Assembly (NCBI RefSeq): GCF_001038205.1 | Contig: NZ_JWIZ01000014.1 | Span: 1 to 64,000, forward strand | Source of the DNA: Muribacter muris | GTDB taxonomy: Bacteria > Pseudomonadota > Gammaproteobacteria > Enterobacterales > Pasteurellaceae | Reading direction: 5' to 3' | DNA: 64,000 nucleotides | Shown: one piece after another, positions 29,733 to 39,621 of the stretch | Numbering within the stretch: position 1 is the stretch's first letter | Layout: every line of letters starts with the position of its first letter | The notes under the pieces: model-generated | What the model was told of the DNA's origin: nothing | What the model saw: the letters and a program-made list of their open reading frames with translations, nothing else | Database searches by the model: none | Made by a program: the position numbers and the translations under genes

Positions 29733-31016
29733 ATGAATATGACGAAAATAGCAGAATCTAAAATTGTGGTCGGGTTAGAAGTCGGCTCGCATAAAGTTGT
29801 GGCGGTAGTGGGCGAAGTCTTACCGGACGGCGTTGTGAATGTGATCGGCTCCGGTGTAAGCCCCTCCAAAGGCGTGCAAAGCGGCGGCGTAGTGGATTTA
29901 GATGCGGTGGTATCGGCAATCGGGCGGGCGATTGAGGAAGCCGAGTCGATCTCCGAATGTCAAATTATGGGCGTTACGCTGGCGATTTCCGGTGCGCATA
30001 TTACCTCTTTCAACGAAGTCGGTACTGTGCCGCTATCGGGCACGGTCAAACAAGAGGATCTGGATAATGCGATTCATATCGCCCGTTCAATTAAATTACC
30101 GGACGGGTTGGAAACCTTACATATTATTCCGCAAGAGTATAAAGTCGATCGATTGCCGGCAACCAAAAACCCGCTCGGTTTATCCGGTATGCGTTTACAG
30201 GCGCAAGCCCATATTATTGCCTGCCATAATGATTGGCTGCGTAATTTAAAAAATGCGGTAGAACGTAGTAAATTAAAAATCGATCAAATTATTTTTTCCG
30301 GTTTAGCCTCTAGTTATTCCGTGCTAACCGATGACGAACGGGAATTAGGGGTTTGCTTAATTGATATTGGCGGCGGCACAATGGACGTGTTAGTTTATAC
30401 GGACGGTGCATTGCGCTTTAGCAAGGTGATTCCGTTCGGCGGCAATAATGTAACCGATTATATTGCGGCAACCTTTGCAACCTCACGCAATGTGGCGGAA
30501 ACCATCAAAGTGCAGCACGGGAGTGCGATTTCGCCGCCGTCCAGTTTTGCCGATAGAAAATTCCAAATTGACGGATTAGGCGGTCGTGTGCCGAGAACTT
30601 TTTCCAAAGAGCAACTGTCTAATTACACTGCACAATGCTATCACGATTTATTAAAGGTTATATCGGACGAATTAATTAATTTGCGTAATGAACTTTATCA
30701 AAAAGGGATAAAACAAGAATTAATTGCAGGAATTGTATTAACGGGTGGTGGTTCTCAAATAGAAGATATTGTAGAATGTGCCAAATCTGTCTTTAATTCC
30801 CAAGTGAGAGTGGGCGACCCCCTCAATATTACCGGATTAACCGATTATGTGAATAAACCGCAATATGCCAGTGTGCTCGGTTTATTACATTATAGCCATT
30901 ATAATGATTTGGATAGTCGTTCCGAGGGCGATATTGGTGATAAGGTCGGCGGCATTATTGATATTGTCGGTCGAGGGGCGAAAAAATTAATTCATTGGGC
31001 AAAATCAAATTTTTAA
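29733..31016 (+). CDS. ftsA: Cell division protein FtsA
   Basis: Actin-like ATPase that tethers FtsZ filaments to the membrane. 427 residues. Nucleotide motifs 'GLEVGSHKVVAVVGE' (phosphate 1) and 'CLIDIGGGTMDVLVY' (phosphate 2), the 1C domain, and a C-terminal amphipathic helix ('GAKKLIHWAKSNF') that serves as membrane anchor. An ATG two codons downstream (29739) is an alternative start. Confidence 0.96.
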   Translation: MNMTKIAESKIVVGLEVGSHKVVAVVGEVLPDGVVNVIGSGVSPSKGVQSGGVVDLDAVVSAIGRAIEEAESISECQIMGVTLAISGAHITSFNEVGTVPLSGTVKQEDLDNAIHIARSIKLPDGLETLHIIPQEYKVDRLPATKNPLGLSGMRLQAQAHIIACHNDWLRNLKNAVERSKLKIDQIIFSGLASSYSVLTDDERELGVCLIDIGGGTMDVLVYTDGALRFSKVIPFGGNNVTDYIAATFATSRNVAETIKVQHGSAISPPSSFADRKFQIDGLGGRVPRTFSKEQLSNYTAQCYHDLLKVISDELINLRNELYQKGIKQELIAGIVLTGGGSQIEDIVECAKSVFNSQVRVGDPLNITGLTDYVNKPQYASVLGLLHYSHYNDLDSRSEGDIGDKVGGIIDIVGRGAKKLIHWAKSNF

Positions 31017-31050
31017 TTGTGTCGAGAGAACACACCAGGGAGAATCGAAA

Positions 31051-32256
31051 ATGTTTGAACCGATTTTTGAACCAACGCAAGATGCGGTCATTAAAGTTGT
31101 CGGTGTCGGCGGCGGCGGCGGTAACGCACTCAATCATATGGTTAATACGCAAAACGATGTTGGCGGTAGCGTTGAGTTTTTTTCAGTAAATACCGATGCG
31201 CAAGTGCTACGCAGTAGTTCAGTGCAAAATACCATTCAAATCGGTGCAAGTGTAACCAAAGGGTTGGGTGCGGGGGCTGATCCGAATGTCGGACACCAAG
31301 CGGCAGAAGAAGATCGTGATGCGCTAACCAATATGCTAACCGGTGCCGATATGGTGTTTATCGCCGTCGGAATGGGCGGCGGTACGGGAACGGGCGCTGC
31401 GCCAGTCATTGCCGAAATTGCGAAAAGTCAAGGTTCTCTCACGGTCGGTATTGTAACCAAACCTTTTACCTTTGAAGGGCGTAAACGTTCCGCCTACGCT
31501 GAACAAGGGATTAAAGAACTTGCCAAACACGTTGATTCTCTGATTATTATCCAAAACGACAAATTGCTAAAAGTATTGCCTAAAAATGTGAAGTTTAATG
31601 AAGCTTTCGGGGTTGCCAACGATGTTTTACGCAATGCCGTATTAGGTATTACCGATATGATCACGTCGGAAGGCTTGGTGAACGTGGACTTTGCCGATGT
31701 GAAGAAAGTGATGTCGGAAATGGGACGGGCAATGATGGGGACGGGGATTGCCGAAGGCGAAAACCGTGCGGAAAATGCCGCCAAAGAAGCAGTGGCAAGC
31801 CCATTATTGGAAGATGTGGATTTATCGGGAGCAAAAGGAATTTTGGTGAATATTTCGTCCGGTTTCGATATTGAATTAAACGAAGTCAATACCATTATGG
31901 AATATGTTACCAGCTTTGCCGATCCTGATGCGGCGATTATTTTCGGTTCGGCATTTTATCCTGAAATGGAAGGTAAAATCCGGGTAACCCTTGTGGCGAC
32001 AGGTATCGGGCAACAAGAAGAAATTATGCACGCACCGAGAATCCAACAGCCTATTGCGCCAGTAAACGGCTATCCGCAGTCGGTACAGCCACAGCCGAAT
32101 CAACCGGCGTTTGTCGGCGGCTATCAGCAACAAAATAACCAGTTCGGACAGCAACCGCTTCAACAGCCGCAATCCGCACCAAAACCGCAGTCTGTGGATA
32201 GCAACCAAATGTTCTCACCGGCATCTATCCCCGGCTTTATGAGAAATGGTCAATAA
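31051..32256 (+). CDS. ftsZ: Cell division protein FtsZ
   Basis: Tubulin-like GTPase forming the division ring. 401 residues. The G-box '[12 protein letters not shown]' lies near 108-119, the T7 loop '[11 protein letters not shown]' near 208-218, then a Gln/Pro-rich linker (about 325-385) and the terminal peptide 'IPGFMRN' that binds FtsA and ZipA. AGGGAGAATCG precedes the ATG. Confidence 0.98.
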   Translation: MFEPIFEPTQDAVIKVVGVGGGGGNALNHMVNTQNDVGGSVEFFSVNTDAQVLRSSSVQNTIQIGASVTKGLGAGADPNVGHQAAEEDRDALTNMLTGADMVFIAVGMGGGTGTGAAPVIAEIAKSQGSLTVGIVTKPFTFEGRKRSAYAEQGIKELAKHVDSLIIIQNDKLLKVLPKNVKFNEAFGVANDVLRNAVLGITDMITSEGLVNVDFADVKKVMSEMGRAMMGTGIAEGENRAENAAKEAVASPLLEDVDLSGAKGILVNISSGFDIELNEVNTIMEYVTSFADPDAAIIFGSAFYPEMEGKIRVTLVATGIGQQEEIMHAPRIQQPIAPVNGYPQSVQPQPNQPAFVGGYQQQNNQFGQQPLQQPQSAPKPQSVDSNQMFSPASIPGFMRNGQ

Positions 32257-32290
32257 CGCCGAATCCTGTGAAGGATTAAGGAAAAACGAT

Positions 32291-33211
32291 ATGATTAAAC
32301 AAAGAACCTTAAAACAAGCAACAAAAGTTACCGGTATTGGATTACATAGTGGTAAGAAAGTAACGCTCACCCTGCGCCCTGCGCCTGCAAATACCGGGAT
32401 TATTTATGCTCGTACGGATCTCAATCCTGTCGTTTATTTTCCGGCAAGTGCCGAGGCAATTCGTGATACGACCCTCTGTACCTGTATGATCAATGACGAC
32501 GGCGTGCGTATTTCCACAGTCGAGCATCTCAATGCGGCAATGTCCGCTCTCGGCTTAGATAATATCATTGTGGAAGTCGATGCGCCGGAAATTCCAATTA
32601 TGGACGGCAGTTCCAGCCCTTTTATTTATCTTCTCTTAGACGCAGGTATAGAAGAACAAAATGCGGCGAAAAAATTCATTCGCATTAAAGAGCATATCAG
32701 AGTGGAAGAAGGGGATAAATGGGCAGCGTTTAAGCCGTATGCTCACGGTTTAAAACTGGATTTCACCATTGATTTTACCCACCCGATGATTAGCCCCGAA
32801 GTGCGTCATTATCAAATGGCATTCTCGGCACAAAACTTTATCCAACAACTGAGTCGGGCAAGAACGTTCACCTTTATGAAAGATGTGGAATACCTTCAAT
32901 CGATTGGGCTGGCGTTAGGCGGTAGTTTAGATAATGCGATTGTACTGGACGAATTTCGTATTTTGAATGAAGACGGATTACGCTTTAAAGATGAATTAGT
33001 CCGCCACAAAATGTTAGATGCAGTAGGTGATTTATTTATGTGCGGCTACAATATTTTAGGCGATTTTAGTGCCTATAAATCTGGACACGGTTTAAATAAT
33101 AAATTATTGCGTGCCGTTTTAGCCAACCAAAATGCTTGGGAATTTGTAACCTTTGAACAAAAACACGAAGCTCCGCAAGGTTATGTTGCAACCGGACAAC
33201 TCTTTATTTAA
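32291..33211 (+). CDS. lpxC: UDP-3-O-acyl-GlcNAc deacetylase
   Basis: Zinc enzyme for the committed step of lipid A synthesis. From ATG 32291 it is 306 residues, close to 305 in E. coli, and begins '[21 protein letters not shown]'. Zinc and catalytic motifs '[13 protein letters not shown]', '[10 protein letters not shown]' and '[10 protein letters not shown]' are present. The frame extends 15 codons upstream into the end of ftsZ, but the AAGG site and homology favour 32291. Last gene of the cluster. Confidence 0.97.
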   Translation: MIKQRTLKQATKVTGIGLHSGKKVTLTLRPAPANTGIIYARTDLNPVVYFPASAEAIRDTTLCTCMINDDGVRISTVEHLNAAMSALGLDNIIVEVDAPEIPIMDGSSSPFIYLLLDAGIEEQNAAKKFIRIKEHIRVEEGDKWAAFKPYAHGLKLDFTIDFTHPMISPEVRHYQMAFSAQNFIQQLSRARTFTFMKDVEYLQSIGLALGGSLDNAIVLDEFRILNEDGLRFKDELVRHKMLDAVGDLFMCGYNILGDFSAYKSGHGLNNKLLRAVLANQNAWEFVTFEQKHEAPQGYVATGQLFI

Positions 33212-33231
33212 GTAAAAATAGATTTTGGAGG

Positions 33232-33263
33232 AAGGCTTAGCATTACAGATGCTAAGCCTTTTT
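33232..33263 (+). terminator. Terminator of the dcw cluster
   Basis: Perfect 12-base stem AAGGCTTAGCAT (33232-33243) / ATGCTAAGCCTT (33249-33260) with a five-base loop and trailing T residues, 20 bp after lpxC. Confidence 0.88.
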
Positions 33264-33276
33264 GTTCTAGGCAAGT

Positions 33277-33945
33277 TTAAAACGGCGGTTTTGACTCAAA
33301 CGCCATCGGTTCAAAGGTGATAGGGTGGGTGATTGCCAGATATTCAGCGTGTAAACACAACCGTGGTGAGAGGCTTTTGGCTAAAGGATTGGCATAGAAC
33401 TTATCGCCGATAATCGGATGCCCTAATGCTAAGCTATGTACCCGTAGTTGATGAGAGCGTCCGGTATAGGGGGTGAGCCTGACTCTCGTGGTATTATTTG
33501 GATAGTGTGCAAGAATATCGTAAAAAGTAACCGCTTGCTTTCCCCGCTCAAAGCAGATTTTTTGGCGGGGGCGGTTTTCCCAATCGCAAATAAGCGGTAA
33601 ATTGATCGTGCCTTGCTCGCCAATGTGCTGCCCCATTTTGCCCCACACTAGCGCTTGATAATGCTTTTTCGGCTCTCGTTCACGAAATTGGCGTTTCAGC
33701 TCTTTTTCCGCTTGCTTGCTGAGGGCGAATAATAAAATGCCGCTGGTTGCCATATCTAAGCGGTGTGCCGGCTCGGTGAAGCCGTATTTTTGCTGCACTC
33801 TGACCATTGCACTGTCTTGATATTCAGGACGATTGCCCGGTACGGAGAGCAGCCCGCTCGGTTTATTCAGAACAAGAATGTGGTTATCACGATAAATTTC
33901 GTCTAACCAAGGGATTTGGGGAGGATTGTATTCAATAAGTGCCAT
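33277..33945 (-). CDS. rluA: Dual-specificity rRNA/tRNA pseudouridine synthase RluA
   Basis: Converts U746 of 23S rRNA and U32 of some tRNAs to pseudouridine. 222 residues, the length of E. coli RluA, without an S4 domain. Catalytic motif 'HRLDMATSG' with the Asp near residue 64; further family marks 'VLNKPSGLLSVPG' and 'PYTGRSHQLRVH'. Downstream of deoD on the same strand behind a terminator hairpin. Confidence 0.9.
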   Translation of the reverse strand: MALIEYNPPQIPWLDEIYRDNHILVLNKPSGLLSVPGNRPEYQDSAMVRVQQKYGFTEPAHRLDMATSGILLFALSKQAEKELKRQFREREPKKHYQALVWGKMGQHIGEQGTINLPLICDWENRPRQKICFERGKQAVTFYDILAHYPNNTTRVRLTPYTGRSHQLRVHSLALGHPIIGDKFYANPLAKSLSPRLCLHAEYLAITHPITFEPMAFESKPPF

Positions 33946-33970
33946 AAGAGAGAATGTGTAGAGAGATTAA

Positions 33971-33995
33971 AATGCCGAATCAGGTGTTCGGCATT
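33971..33995 (-). terminator. Terminator after deoD
   Basis: ATGCCGAA (33972-33979) pairs with TTCGGCAT (33987-33994). Read on the minus strand the stem is followed by TTTTAAT, 35 bp past the deoD stop. Confidence 0.65.
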
Positions 33996-34029
33996 AACAA
34001 GCGGTATGTTTTCCGCAGATATTGACCAA

Positions 34030-34746
34030 TTAGGCTTCGTCATCAATTAAGACGGATTCTAACGCAATTTCGATCATCTCGTTAAAGGTTAATTGGCGCT
34101 CTTCGGAGGTAGTTTGCTCGTGGGTACGGATATGGTCGGAGACGGTGCAGATGGCAAGGGCTTTAGCGCCAAATTCTGCGGCAACGCCGTAAATGCCCGC
34201 CGCTTCCATTTCCACGCCTAAGATGCCGTATTTTTCCATTACATCAAACATTTCAACGTCTGGCGTATAGAATAAATCGGCAGAGAACAGATTACCAACT
34301 CGTACATTCACCCCTTTTTGTTTGGCGGCTTCAACGGCAGCAACCGTCATATCGAAATCGGCAATGGCGGCAAAGTCATTATCTTTAAAGCGAATGCGGT
34401 TTACTTTGGAATCGGTACAAGCACCGACACCGATGATCACATCACGCAATTTCACGTCTGCACGCACCGCACCGCAAGACCCGACACGGATAATTTTTTT
34501 CACACCGTACTCGGTGATCAACTCTTTAGCATAGATTGAGCAGGACGGAATTCCCATACCGTGCCCCATTACCGAAATACGGCGTCCTTTGTAAGTGCCG
34601 GTATAGCCGAGCATATTACGCACGTTGGTAACTTCTTGGGCATTATCTAAAAAGGTTTCGGCAATATATTTAGCACGCAGCGGATCGCCCGGCATCAATA
34701 CAACATCGGCAAATGCACCGGCTGGTGCGTTAATGTGTGGAGTCAT
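34030..34746 (-). CDS. deoD: Purine-nucleoside phosphorylase DeoD
   Basis: Phosphorolyses purine (deoxy)nucleosides to base and (deoxy)ribose-1-phosphate. 238 residues, hexameric DeoD type. 'MTPHINA', '[15 protein letters not shown]' (phosphate site), '[12 protein letters not shown]', 'GSCGAV' and '[11 protein letters not shown]' are all present. It stands alone, not in a deo operon. The 311-bp region upstream (34747-35057) has no gene and holds a widely spaced inverted uptake-signal pair. Confidence 0.97.
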   Translation of the reverse strand: MTPHINAPAGAFADVVLMPGDPLRAKYIAETFLDNAQEVTNVRNMLGYTGTYKGRRISVMGHGMGIPSCSIYAKELITEYGVKKIIRVGSCGAVRADVKLRDVIIGVGACTDSKVNRIRFKDNDFAAIADFDMTVAAVEAAKQKGVNVRVGNLFSADLFYTPDVEMFDVMEKYGILGVEMEAAGIYGVAAEFGAKALAICTVSDHIRTHEQTTSEERQLTFNEMIEIALESVLIDDEA

Positions 34747-34845
34747 TGTGATTTCCTCATTGGTTATGTAGAGAATCTTGGGGGGATATTTTCTATTGCT
34801 CCGCCGTTCATTGCAAGCCCCTATTTTGCAAAAATCGTGAGGAAT

Positions 34846-34893
34846 CCGACCGCTTGCACCAAATTGTATGATGAACGGGCGACAAGCGGTCGG
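34846..34893. repeat. Inverted uptake-signal pair in the deoD-dgt gap
   Basis: CCGACCGCTTG (34846-34856) and CAAGCGGTCGG (34883-34893) are perfect inverted repeats 26 bases apart. The pair could act as a weak terminator for the dGTPase-like gene to the right. The remainder of 34747-35057 shows no other structure apart from what must be the deoD promoter region. Confidence 0.5.
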
Positions 34894-35057
34894 TTTAACG
34901 CTGATGTTTGCAATGGAGCAAAATGACGGTTTCGTTCATTGGCAGCCCTCGTAATAGAATTGAGCTTTGCGATCTCTTTTAAACGGACGCTTTGAAATCA
35001 CTTGTTCGTATTTTTGCTACCCCATATTGTGATGACATAGCGACGTGAATGATAGGA

Positions 35058-36386
35058 TTACAGACTTTGATATAATTTAAAGGCTTGCCCGTCAGACATT
35101 CCGGCGAGGTAGTCGCAAATCACCCGTGGGCGTTGGTTCGGTTCGGCTTTTTGCCAACGTTGGGCAACGGCTTTAGGGAGTAAACGTCTCGGATCACAAC
35201 TGAGCATATCAAACAGTGCCATTAAGATACGTTGCCCTTTATATTCGACCCGCTGTGTCGTTACATCGCAGATAACATATTGATAGACAAAGCGTTTTAA
35301 TATATCCAGCACGGCACGGACTTCCGCAGGCAAGGTCGCATTAAAATGCAGCAACGGCTCTTCAAACTCACTTATCGCCTGCCATTGCACATTGGTAGCA
35401 AAATAATTGACCAAGCCGCCAATCACATCTTTGCGTTCGTAACGATGCTCGGAAAAGAGTTTTTCACTCATTCCCTTCGCTAACATTGTTTTGATCCAAG
35501 GTGAGCAGCATTGCTCAAACTCCGCTACGGCATTTTGCCACGATTGCGGCGTAACCATTCCGCCGACAATCGCATCTTCCAAATCGTGCACCCCATAGGC
35601 AATGTCGTCCGCCAATTCCATAATGCTACAATCAAGGGATTTATAGCGGGTTTGATTTGGACAATTTGGATCGTTGTTTTCGATGACTTGGGTGAACAGT
35701 TGGCGATCCGGTTCGGAAAGTGGGGCGAGTACCCAATCGAAAAAAGGCTGATCGTCATCAAATAGCCCTTTACTGGTTGGGAAATCGTGTAAATTGATGT
35801 AACGGGAATGGGTGATCGGCTTGGGCTGACGAGGAACAGCTTGGGAAAGTAGTGTGGGGTATTTGATAATACCGAGCAAGGTGCGGCGGGTTAAATTCAT
35901 TCCGGCACTTGCGGTGTAAGGCTCAAGCTGGGTAACAATACGGAAAGATTGTGCATTGCCCTCGAAGCCGCCATATTCCGCCATTTTGTAATTGAGCGCC
36001 ATTTCGCCGCCGTGCCCGAAAGGCGGATGACCTAAGTCGTGAGCAAAGCAGAGGGATTCGGTAAGGCTGCGGGAAGGTAAAAGGGCGGTGAGTTGCTCGG
36101 CATATTTTGCAAATTTGGGTTCGCAACAGACCGCTTGAAAGCCGAATTTATCCTCCGCCAGTTTAGCCCGTAAACTGCTGCCGATTTGGGCAACTTCAAG
36201 GGAATGGGTGAGGCGAGTGCGATAAAAATCATCTTCCCCAACGGCGTGAATCTGCGTTTTCGCCTGTAAACAGCGAAAGGCTTCAGAATGTAAAATCCGC
36301 CCCCGATCTCGCTGAAAGGGCGAGCGATGATCCTGCTCACGTTTTTGATCCGCTTGAAAACGTGCCGTCCAAATGGCTGAAGTCAT
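35058..36386 (-). CDS. dgt: dGTPase-like HD-domain dNTP triphosphohydrolase
   Basis: Hydrolyses dNTPs to deoxynucleoside and triphosphate. 442 residues. HD metal site: 'RTRLTHSLEVAQ' near 56-67 and 'CFAHDLGHPPFGHGGE' near 113-128, the latter with the HD pair; a further Asp lies in 'ELADDIAYGVHDLEDA'. It fits the 'dGTPase-like protein' subgroup, shorter than E. coli Dgt. It lies 63 bp downstream of the LexA-controlled UmuD-like gene on the same strand, with no obvious terminator between, so SOS read-through is conceivable. Confidence 0.85.
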   Translation of the reverse strand: MTSAIWTARFQADQKREQDHRSPFQRDRGRILHSEAFRCLQAKTQIHAVGEDDFYRTRLTHSLEVAQIGSSLRAKLAEDKFGFQAVCCEPKFAKYAEQLTALLPSRSLTESLCFAHDLGHPPFGHGGEMALNYKMAEYGGFEGNAQSFRIVTQLEPYTASAGMNLTRRTLLGIIKYPTLLSQAVPRQPKPITHSRYINLHDFPTSKGLFDDDQPFFDWVLAPLSEPDRQLFTQVIENNDPNCPNQTRYKSLDCSIMELADDIAYGVHDLEDAIVGGMVTPQSWQNAVAEFEQCCSPWIKTMLAKGMSEKLFSEHRYERKDVIGGLVNYFATNVQWQAISEFEEPLLHFNATLPAEVRAVLDILKRFVYQYVICDVTTQRVEYKGQRILMALFDMLSCDPRRLLPKAVAQRWQKAEPNQRPRVICDYLAGMSDGQAFKLYQSL

Positions 36387-36449
36387 AGTTACCCCTCAAT
36401 TGTAGAATATTAAGGCAATTCTAGCGTGAAAGTGCGATGGAAAACAAGT

Positions 36450-36869
36450 CTAAGCGGCGTATTGCCGCCCACGCATTTGGTGGACGACATTGGTGATCAC
36501 GCCGGCAAGGGGAATATCTTGCCAAGATTGAATCCGTAAATTGAATTCACGGATATCCAATGCAAGCAGGATTTTTTCGTCCTCAATCTCATTAAAAAAT
36601 TGGTAGAACTTATACTCGCCTGCTTTTTCGATCACAATCAGATCGTTTTTTTGAGGAGCTTGGTGGTTTTCAACGATCAGCAGATCGTCAAACTCAATGC
36701 CCCACATAATCAAATTGGGGTTTTTAACCTGAATGAAAAAGGTTTCATTCGGGCGGCGGATACAGAGGGCATTGAGATCGAGTTTGAGTGATCGCTGGCT
36801 GTTAGTATCTCGATAGAGGGGAAGGGGTTGATAGGAGCGTTCACGCTCAAGGGATCGCAAATATGCCAT
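36450..36869 (-). CDS. UmuD-like protein without catalytic residues, SOS-controlled
   Basis: 139 residues, exactly the UmuD length, alignable with UmuD from 'LDLNALCIRRPNETFFIQV' through 'DDLLIVEN' to the terminal 'GVITNVVHQMR'. The UmuD/LexA nucleophile region reads 'NPNLIMWGI', placing Asn52 where Ser60 should be. The catalytic Lys97 position is Tyr89 ('AGEYKFYQF'), and no Cys-Gly or Ala-Gly cleavage pair is visible near the N terminus. Self-cleavage is therefore unlikely. No umuC follows. A strong GGAGG site and two LexA boxes lie upstream. It may modulate an error-prone polymerase or other SOS partner; function unknown. Confidence 0.72.
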   Translation of the reverse strand: MAYLRSLERERSYQPLPLYRDTNSQRSLKLDLNALCIRRPNETFFIQVKNPNLIMWGIEFDDLLIVENHQAPQKNDLIVIEKAGEYKFYQFFNEIEDEKILLALDIREFNLRIQSWQDIPLAGVITNVVHQMRGRQYAA

Positions 36870-36882
36870 ATAGCCTCCGAAA

Positions 36883-36898
36883 CTGTTTGTTTATACAG
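36883..36898 (-). promoter_or_regulatory. LexA (SOS) box 1
   Basis: CTGTTTGTTTATACAG is a perfect CTGT-N8-ACAG match, 14 bp upstream of the UmuD-like start. Confidence 0.85.
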
Positions 36899-36909
36899 GA
36901 CTCATTTTA

Positions 36910-36925
36910 CTGTTTATTAAAACAG
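36910..36925 (-). promoter_or_regulatory. LexA (SOS) box 2 overlapping the promoter
   Basis: CTGTTTATTAAAACAG is a second perfect CTGT-N8-ACAG match, 27 bp from the first. On the minus strand a consensus TTGACA ends against this box, so LexA bound here would block the promoter. The -10 element is not clear. Confidence 0.85.
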
Positions 36926-36994
36926 TGTCAATTGGCAAAATGCATTTTTTTGTAAATTATTACAGTATTACGATCCCTTTTTCAGCAACAATCA

Positions 36995-37013
36995 GCCACG
37001 ATTTAAACGTGGC
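36995..37013 (-). terminator. Possible terminator after pepB
   Basis: GCCACG-N7-CGTGGC lies within ten bases of the pepB stop. The T tract on the minus strand is poor. Confidence 0.35.
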
Positions 37014-37020
37014 GTTAGCA

Positions 37021-38316
37021 TTATGATTTGGATAGCAAGAGATTTGCTAAGGTTTTAACCCCAATCCCTGTTGCACCGACTGCCCATAGATCCGAGGCGT
37101 TTTTGCGGAAAGTGGCGGAACAGTCGATATGCAGCCAATTTTGCTGATAATTTTTCACAAAATAGGAGAGAAAGGCGGTGGCAGTGCTTGCACCTGCACC
37201 GACCGGTACGGAACCGGTATTACTAATATCTGCAAAAGAGGACGAAATTTGCGAACGGTGGAACGGCTCGAACGGTAATCGCCAGAACGGTTCGTTCTCC
37301 GCTTTAGCCGCGGTGAATAAATCATTGACGAGCTGATCGTCCATTGAAAGTACCGAATGGTAATCGTTGCCTACTGCGATTTTTGCCGCACCGGTTAGAG
37401 TAGCGCAGTCGATAATAAATTGTGCATTCTGTTTATCCGCATCAATTAAACCGTCTGCCAGAACCAAACGCCCCTCGGCATCGGTATTATTGACTTCCGC
37501 GGTTACGCCATTGCGGTAGGTGATAATATCGCCTAACTTGAAAGCGCGGCTGCTGACCATATTTTCGGCGCAGCAAAGGTAGAGTTTCACCCGCTGTTTT
37601 AAGCCGCGGGCAATCGCTAAACCTAATGCACCCGTAACGAGTGCGGCACCGCCCATATCGGTACGCATTGTGCTCATTGAATCGCTAGGTTTGAGGCTGT
37701 ATCCGCCGGTGTCGAAAGTAATGCCTTTACCGACCAAGCAGGCTAACACGGGGGCATCGGGATTGCCGGTCGGGTTAAAATCAAGCTGTAACATTGCCGG
37801 CGAGTGCGCCGAGCCTTTGCCGACCGTCCAAATACCGTGATAGCCCCGCTCTTTTAACGCTTCACGAGCGATGATTTCAAAGGAAACGCAGCCTTTACCG
37901 ACATAGTGATCCGCCTGATGCAAAATAAATTCTGCCGCTTTGTGTGCCAATGCTTCGGGGGTGAGGGTATCGGACGGTTCGTTGATGAGTGCGCAGGTAA
38001 AGGTTGAGCAGGCAAGGCGGGCGTCAAATTCCGTTTGTTGTTCGTTCAGTGGCGGAAAGGCAATCGTCCCCGCATTTTTCACGCTGGCAAAGCCCTGCTG
38101 AAACGCCCAGCATTGCTCCAATCCCCATTGTGCTCCGGTTAAAGCGACATTCAAAATCCCTTGATTTTTAATTTTGCGGGCGGCTTTTTGAATGGTGATG
38201 AGCTGATCGTCTTTCAGGTGAATGGTAATGCCCTGATCGTTTGCCGAAATGATCGCATTTTCGCCCCAAACTTGCGGTGCCGGGCTGGTTGAGAGGGTGA
38301 TATTCATCGTTTTCAT
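37021..38316 (-). CDS. pepB: Peptidase B, M17 leucyl aminopeptidase family
   Basis: Two-metal aminopeptidase releasing N-terminal residues from peptides in the cytoplasm. From the ATG at 38316 it has 431 residues, in line with PepB of the family. M17 signatures: '[16 protein letters not shown]' and the metal/active-site motif '[15 protein letters not shown]'. The frame runs 25 codons further upstream, but the AAGGAAA site fits 38316. It stands alone on the minus strand. Confidence 0.93.
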   Translation of the reverse strand: MKTMNITLSTSPAPQVWGENAIISANDQGITIHLKDDQLITIQKAARKIKNQGILNVALTGAQWGLEQCWAFQQGFASVKNAGTIAFPPLNEQQTEFDARLACSTFTCALINEPSDTLTPEALAHKAAEFILHQADHYVGKGCVSFEIIAREALKERGYHGIWTVGKGSAHSPAMLQLDFNPTGNPDAPVLACLVGKGITFDTGGYSLKPSDSMSTMRTDMGGAALVTGALGLAIARGLKQRVKLYLCCAENMVSSRAFKLGDIITYRNGVTAEVNNTDAEGRLVLADGLIDADKQNAQFIIDCATLTGAAKIAVGNDYHSVLSMDDQLVNDLFTAAKAENEPFWRLPFEPFHRSQISSSFADISNTGSVPVGAGASTATAFLSYFVKNYQQNWLHIDCSATFRKNASDLWAVGATGIGVKTLANLLLSKS

Positions 38317-38641
38317 TGGATTTCCTTTTAATTTGATAACAAGCGGTTCGATCCTAGCAAAATTTTGCAACATTATATAGCGATTGCACAACGCGAAACG
38401 ATTAGATCATCGACTGGGGTTTACTGTGCAAGCTAAAACCCGAAGAATATCAATCTGTTACCGGCTAGGATAGGTAATTTCCCTAGGGTTTAGTAACAAG
38501 CCTATTTTGTGCCACCGCGACATCATAGCGCAATGTTGCAACATTTGCCGTAAAAAAGACCGCTTGCAGATTGATAATTTTTATTCACTTTTGCCTAATT
38601 TTCGATAATCTTGCACTCCTTTTCGTTTTTGAGATATTTTT
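38317..38641. other. Divergent intergenic region pepB / BASS transporter
   Basis: 325 bp without a gene. It must hold both promoters. Two uptake-signal cores are visible (38340 and about 38560). I found no convincing operator, hairpin or small RNA. Confidence 0.4.
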
Positions 38642-39586
38642 ATGAATGGATTACTAAAATTAACTCGATTTGTCAGCCAAACCTTTGCGGTTTGGGTGAT
38701 TGTGTTTGCCTTGCTTGCGGCACAGTTTCCCGATATTTTCAAACAGTTTGTGCCGTGGATTCCCTATCTGCTTGGGATTGTGATGTTAGGAATGGGATTA
38801 ACTCTAACGTTTAAAGACTTTGCCGAAGTAACCAAAAATCCGAAGGCCGTACTAATTGGTGTAGCAGCACAATTTATCGTGATGCCGAGTATAGCGTTTG
38901 CGTTAGTGAAATTATTTCAACTGCCGGCGGATCTGGCAATCGGGGTGATTTTGGTCGGCGCGTGCCCCGGTGGCACATCTTCAAATGTGATGACCTTTTT
39001 GGCAAGGGGGAATACGGCATTATCCGTTGCCTGTACGACAATTTCAACCCTGCTTTCCCCGATTTTAACGCCGGCAGTGTTCTATCTGTTAGCCAGCGAA
39101 TGGTTGGAGATTAACGCCGCGGCGATGTTTTTGTCGGTATTGCAAATAGTATTGTTGCCGATTTTTATCGGGTTGGTGATACGGGGCATATTTAAGCAGA
39201 AAATCGCACAGGTGAGCCAAGCAATGCCACTGCTGTCGGTGATTGCCATTGTGCTGATTGTTACGGCGGTCGTGGCGGTGAGCAAAGAGAAAATTTTGGC
39301 ATCGGGGCTGCTGATTTTTGCGATTGTTGCCTTACATAACGGCTTGGGCTATCTAATTGGCTATGCCTTGGCGCGTATGCTCAATCTCTCGGTCTATGAT
39401 AGTAAAGCGGTTTCAATTGAAGTGGGAATGCAAAATTCAGGTTTAGGCGCAGCCTTGGCGGCGTTGCACTTTAAGGCGAACCCGATTGTCGCTGTGCCGA
39501 GTGCCGTGTTCAGTTTTTGGCATAATATTTCAGGGCCGATTTTGGCGATGTGGTTTAGCCGTCTCAATAAATCACAATCCGATTAA
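38642..39586 (+). CDS. Bile acid:sodium symporter (BASS) family transporter
   Basis: 314-residue inner-membrane protein with nine or ten hydrophobic helices. BASS signatures: 'GACPGGTSSNVMTFLARGN' (about 108-126), the Na+-binding region, and 'SIEVGMQNSGLGAALA' (about 257-272). Bacterial members import small organic anions such as pantoate or sulfonates with Na+; the substrate here cannot be told from sequence. It stands alone and is convergent with the MacA-like gene. Confidence 0.85.
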   Translation: MNGLLKLTRFVSQTFAVWVIVFALLAAQFPDIFKQFVPWIPYLLGIVMLGMGLTLTFKDFAEVTKNPKAVLIGVAAQFIVMPSIAFALVKLFQLPADLAIGVILVGACPGGTSSNVMTFLARGNTALSVACTTISTLLSPILTPAVFYLLASEWLEINAAAMFLSVLQIVLLPIFIGLVIRGIFKQKIAQVSQAMPLLSVIAIVLIVTAVVAVSKEKILASGLLIFAIVALHNGLGYLIGYALARMLNLSVYDSKAVSIEVGMQNSGLGAALAALHFKANPIVAVPSAVFSFWHNISGPILAMWFSRLNKSQSD

Positions 39587-39604
39587 ATCCGCCGGCTAAA
39601 ATAA

Positions 39605-39621
39605 AAGGGGCATTGCCCCTT
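39605..39621 (-). terminator. Terminator of the MacA-like gene
   Basis: AAGGGGC (39605-39611) pairs with GCCCCTT (39615-39621). On the minus strand it is followed by TTTATTTTA and overlaps the stop codon of the adaptor gene. On the plus strand the T run is too short. Confidence 0.7.

Noticed and set aside
36450-36869. Functional UmuD or LexA
   Set aside because: The catalytic Ser and Lys positions are Asn and Tyr, and there is no DNA-binding domain; described instead as a UmuD-like non-catalytic protein.
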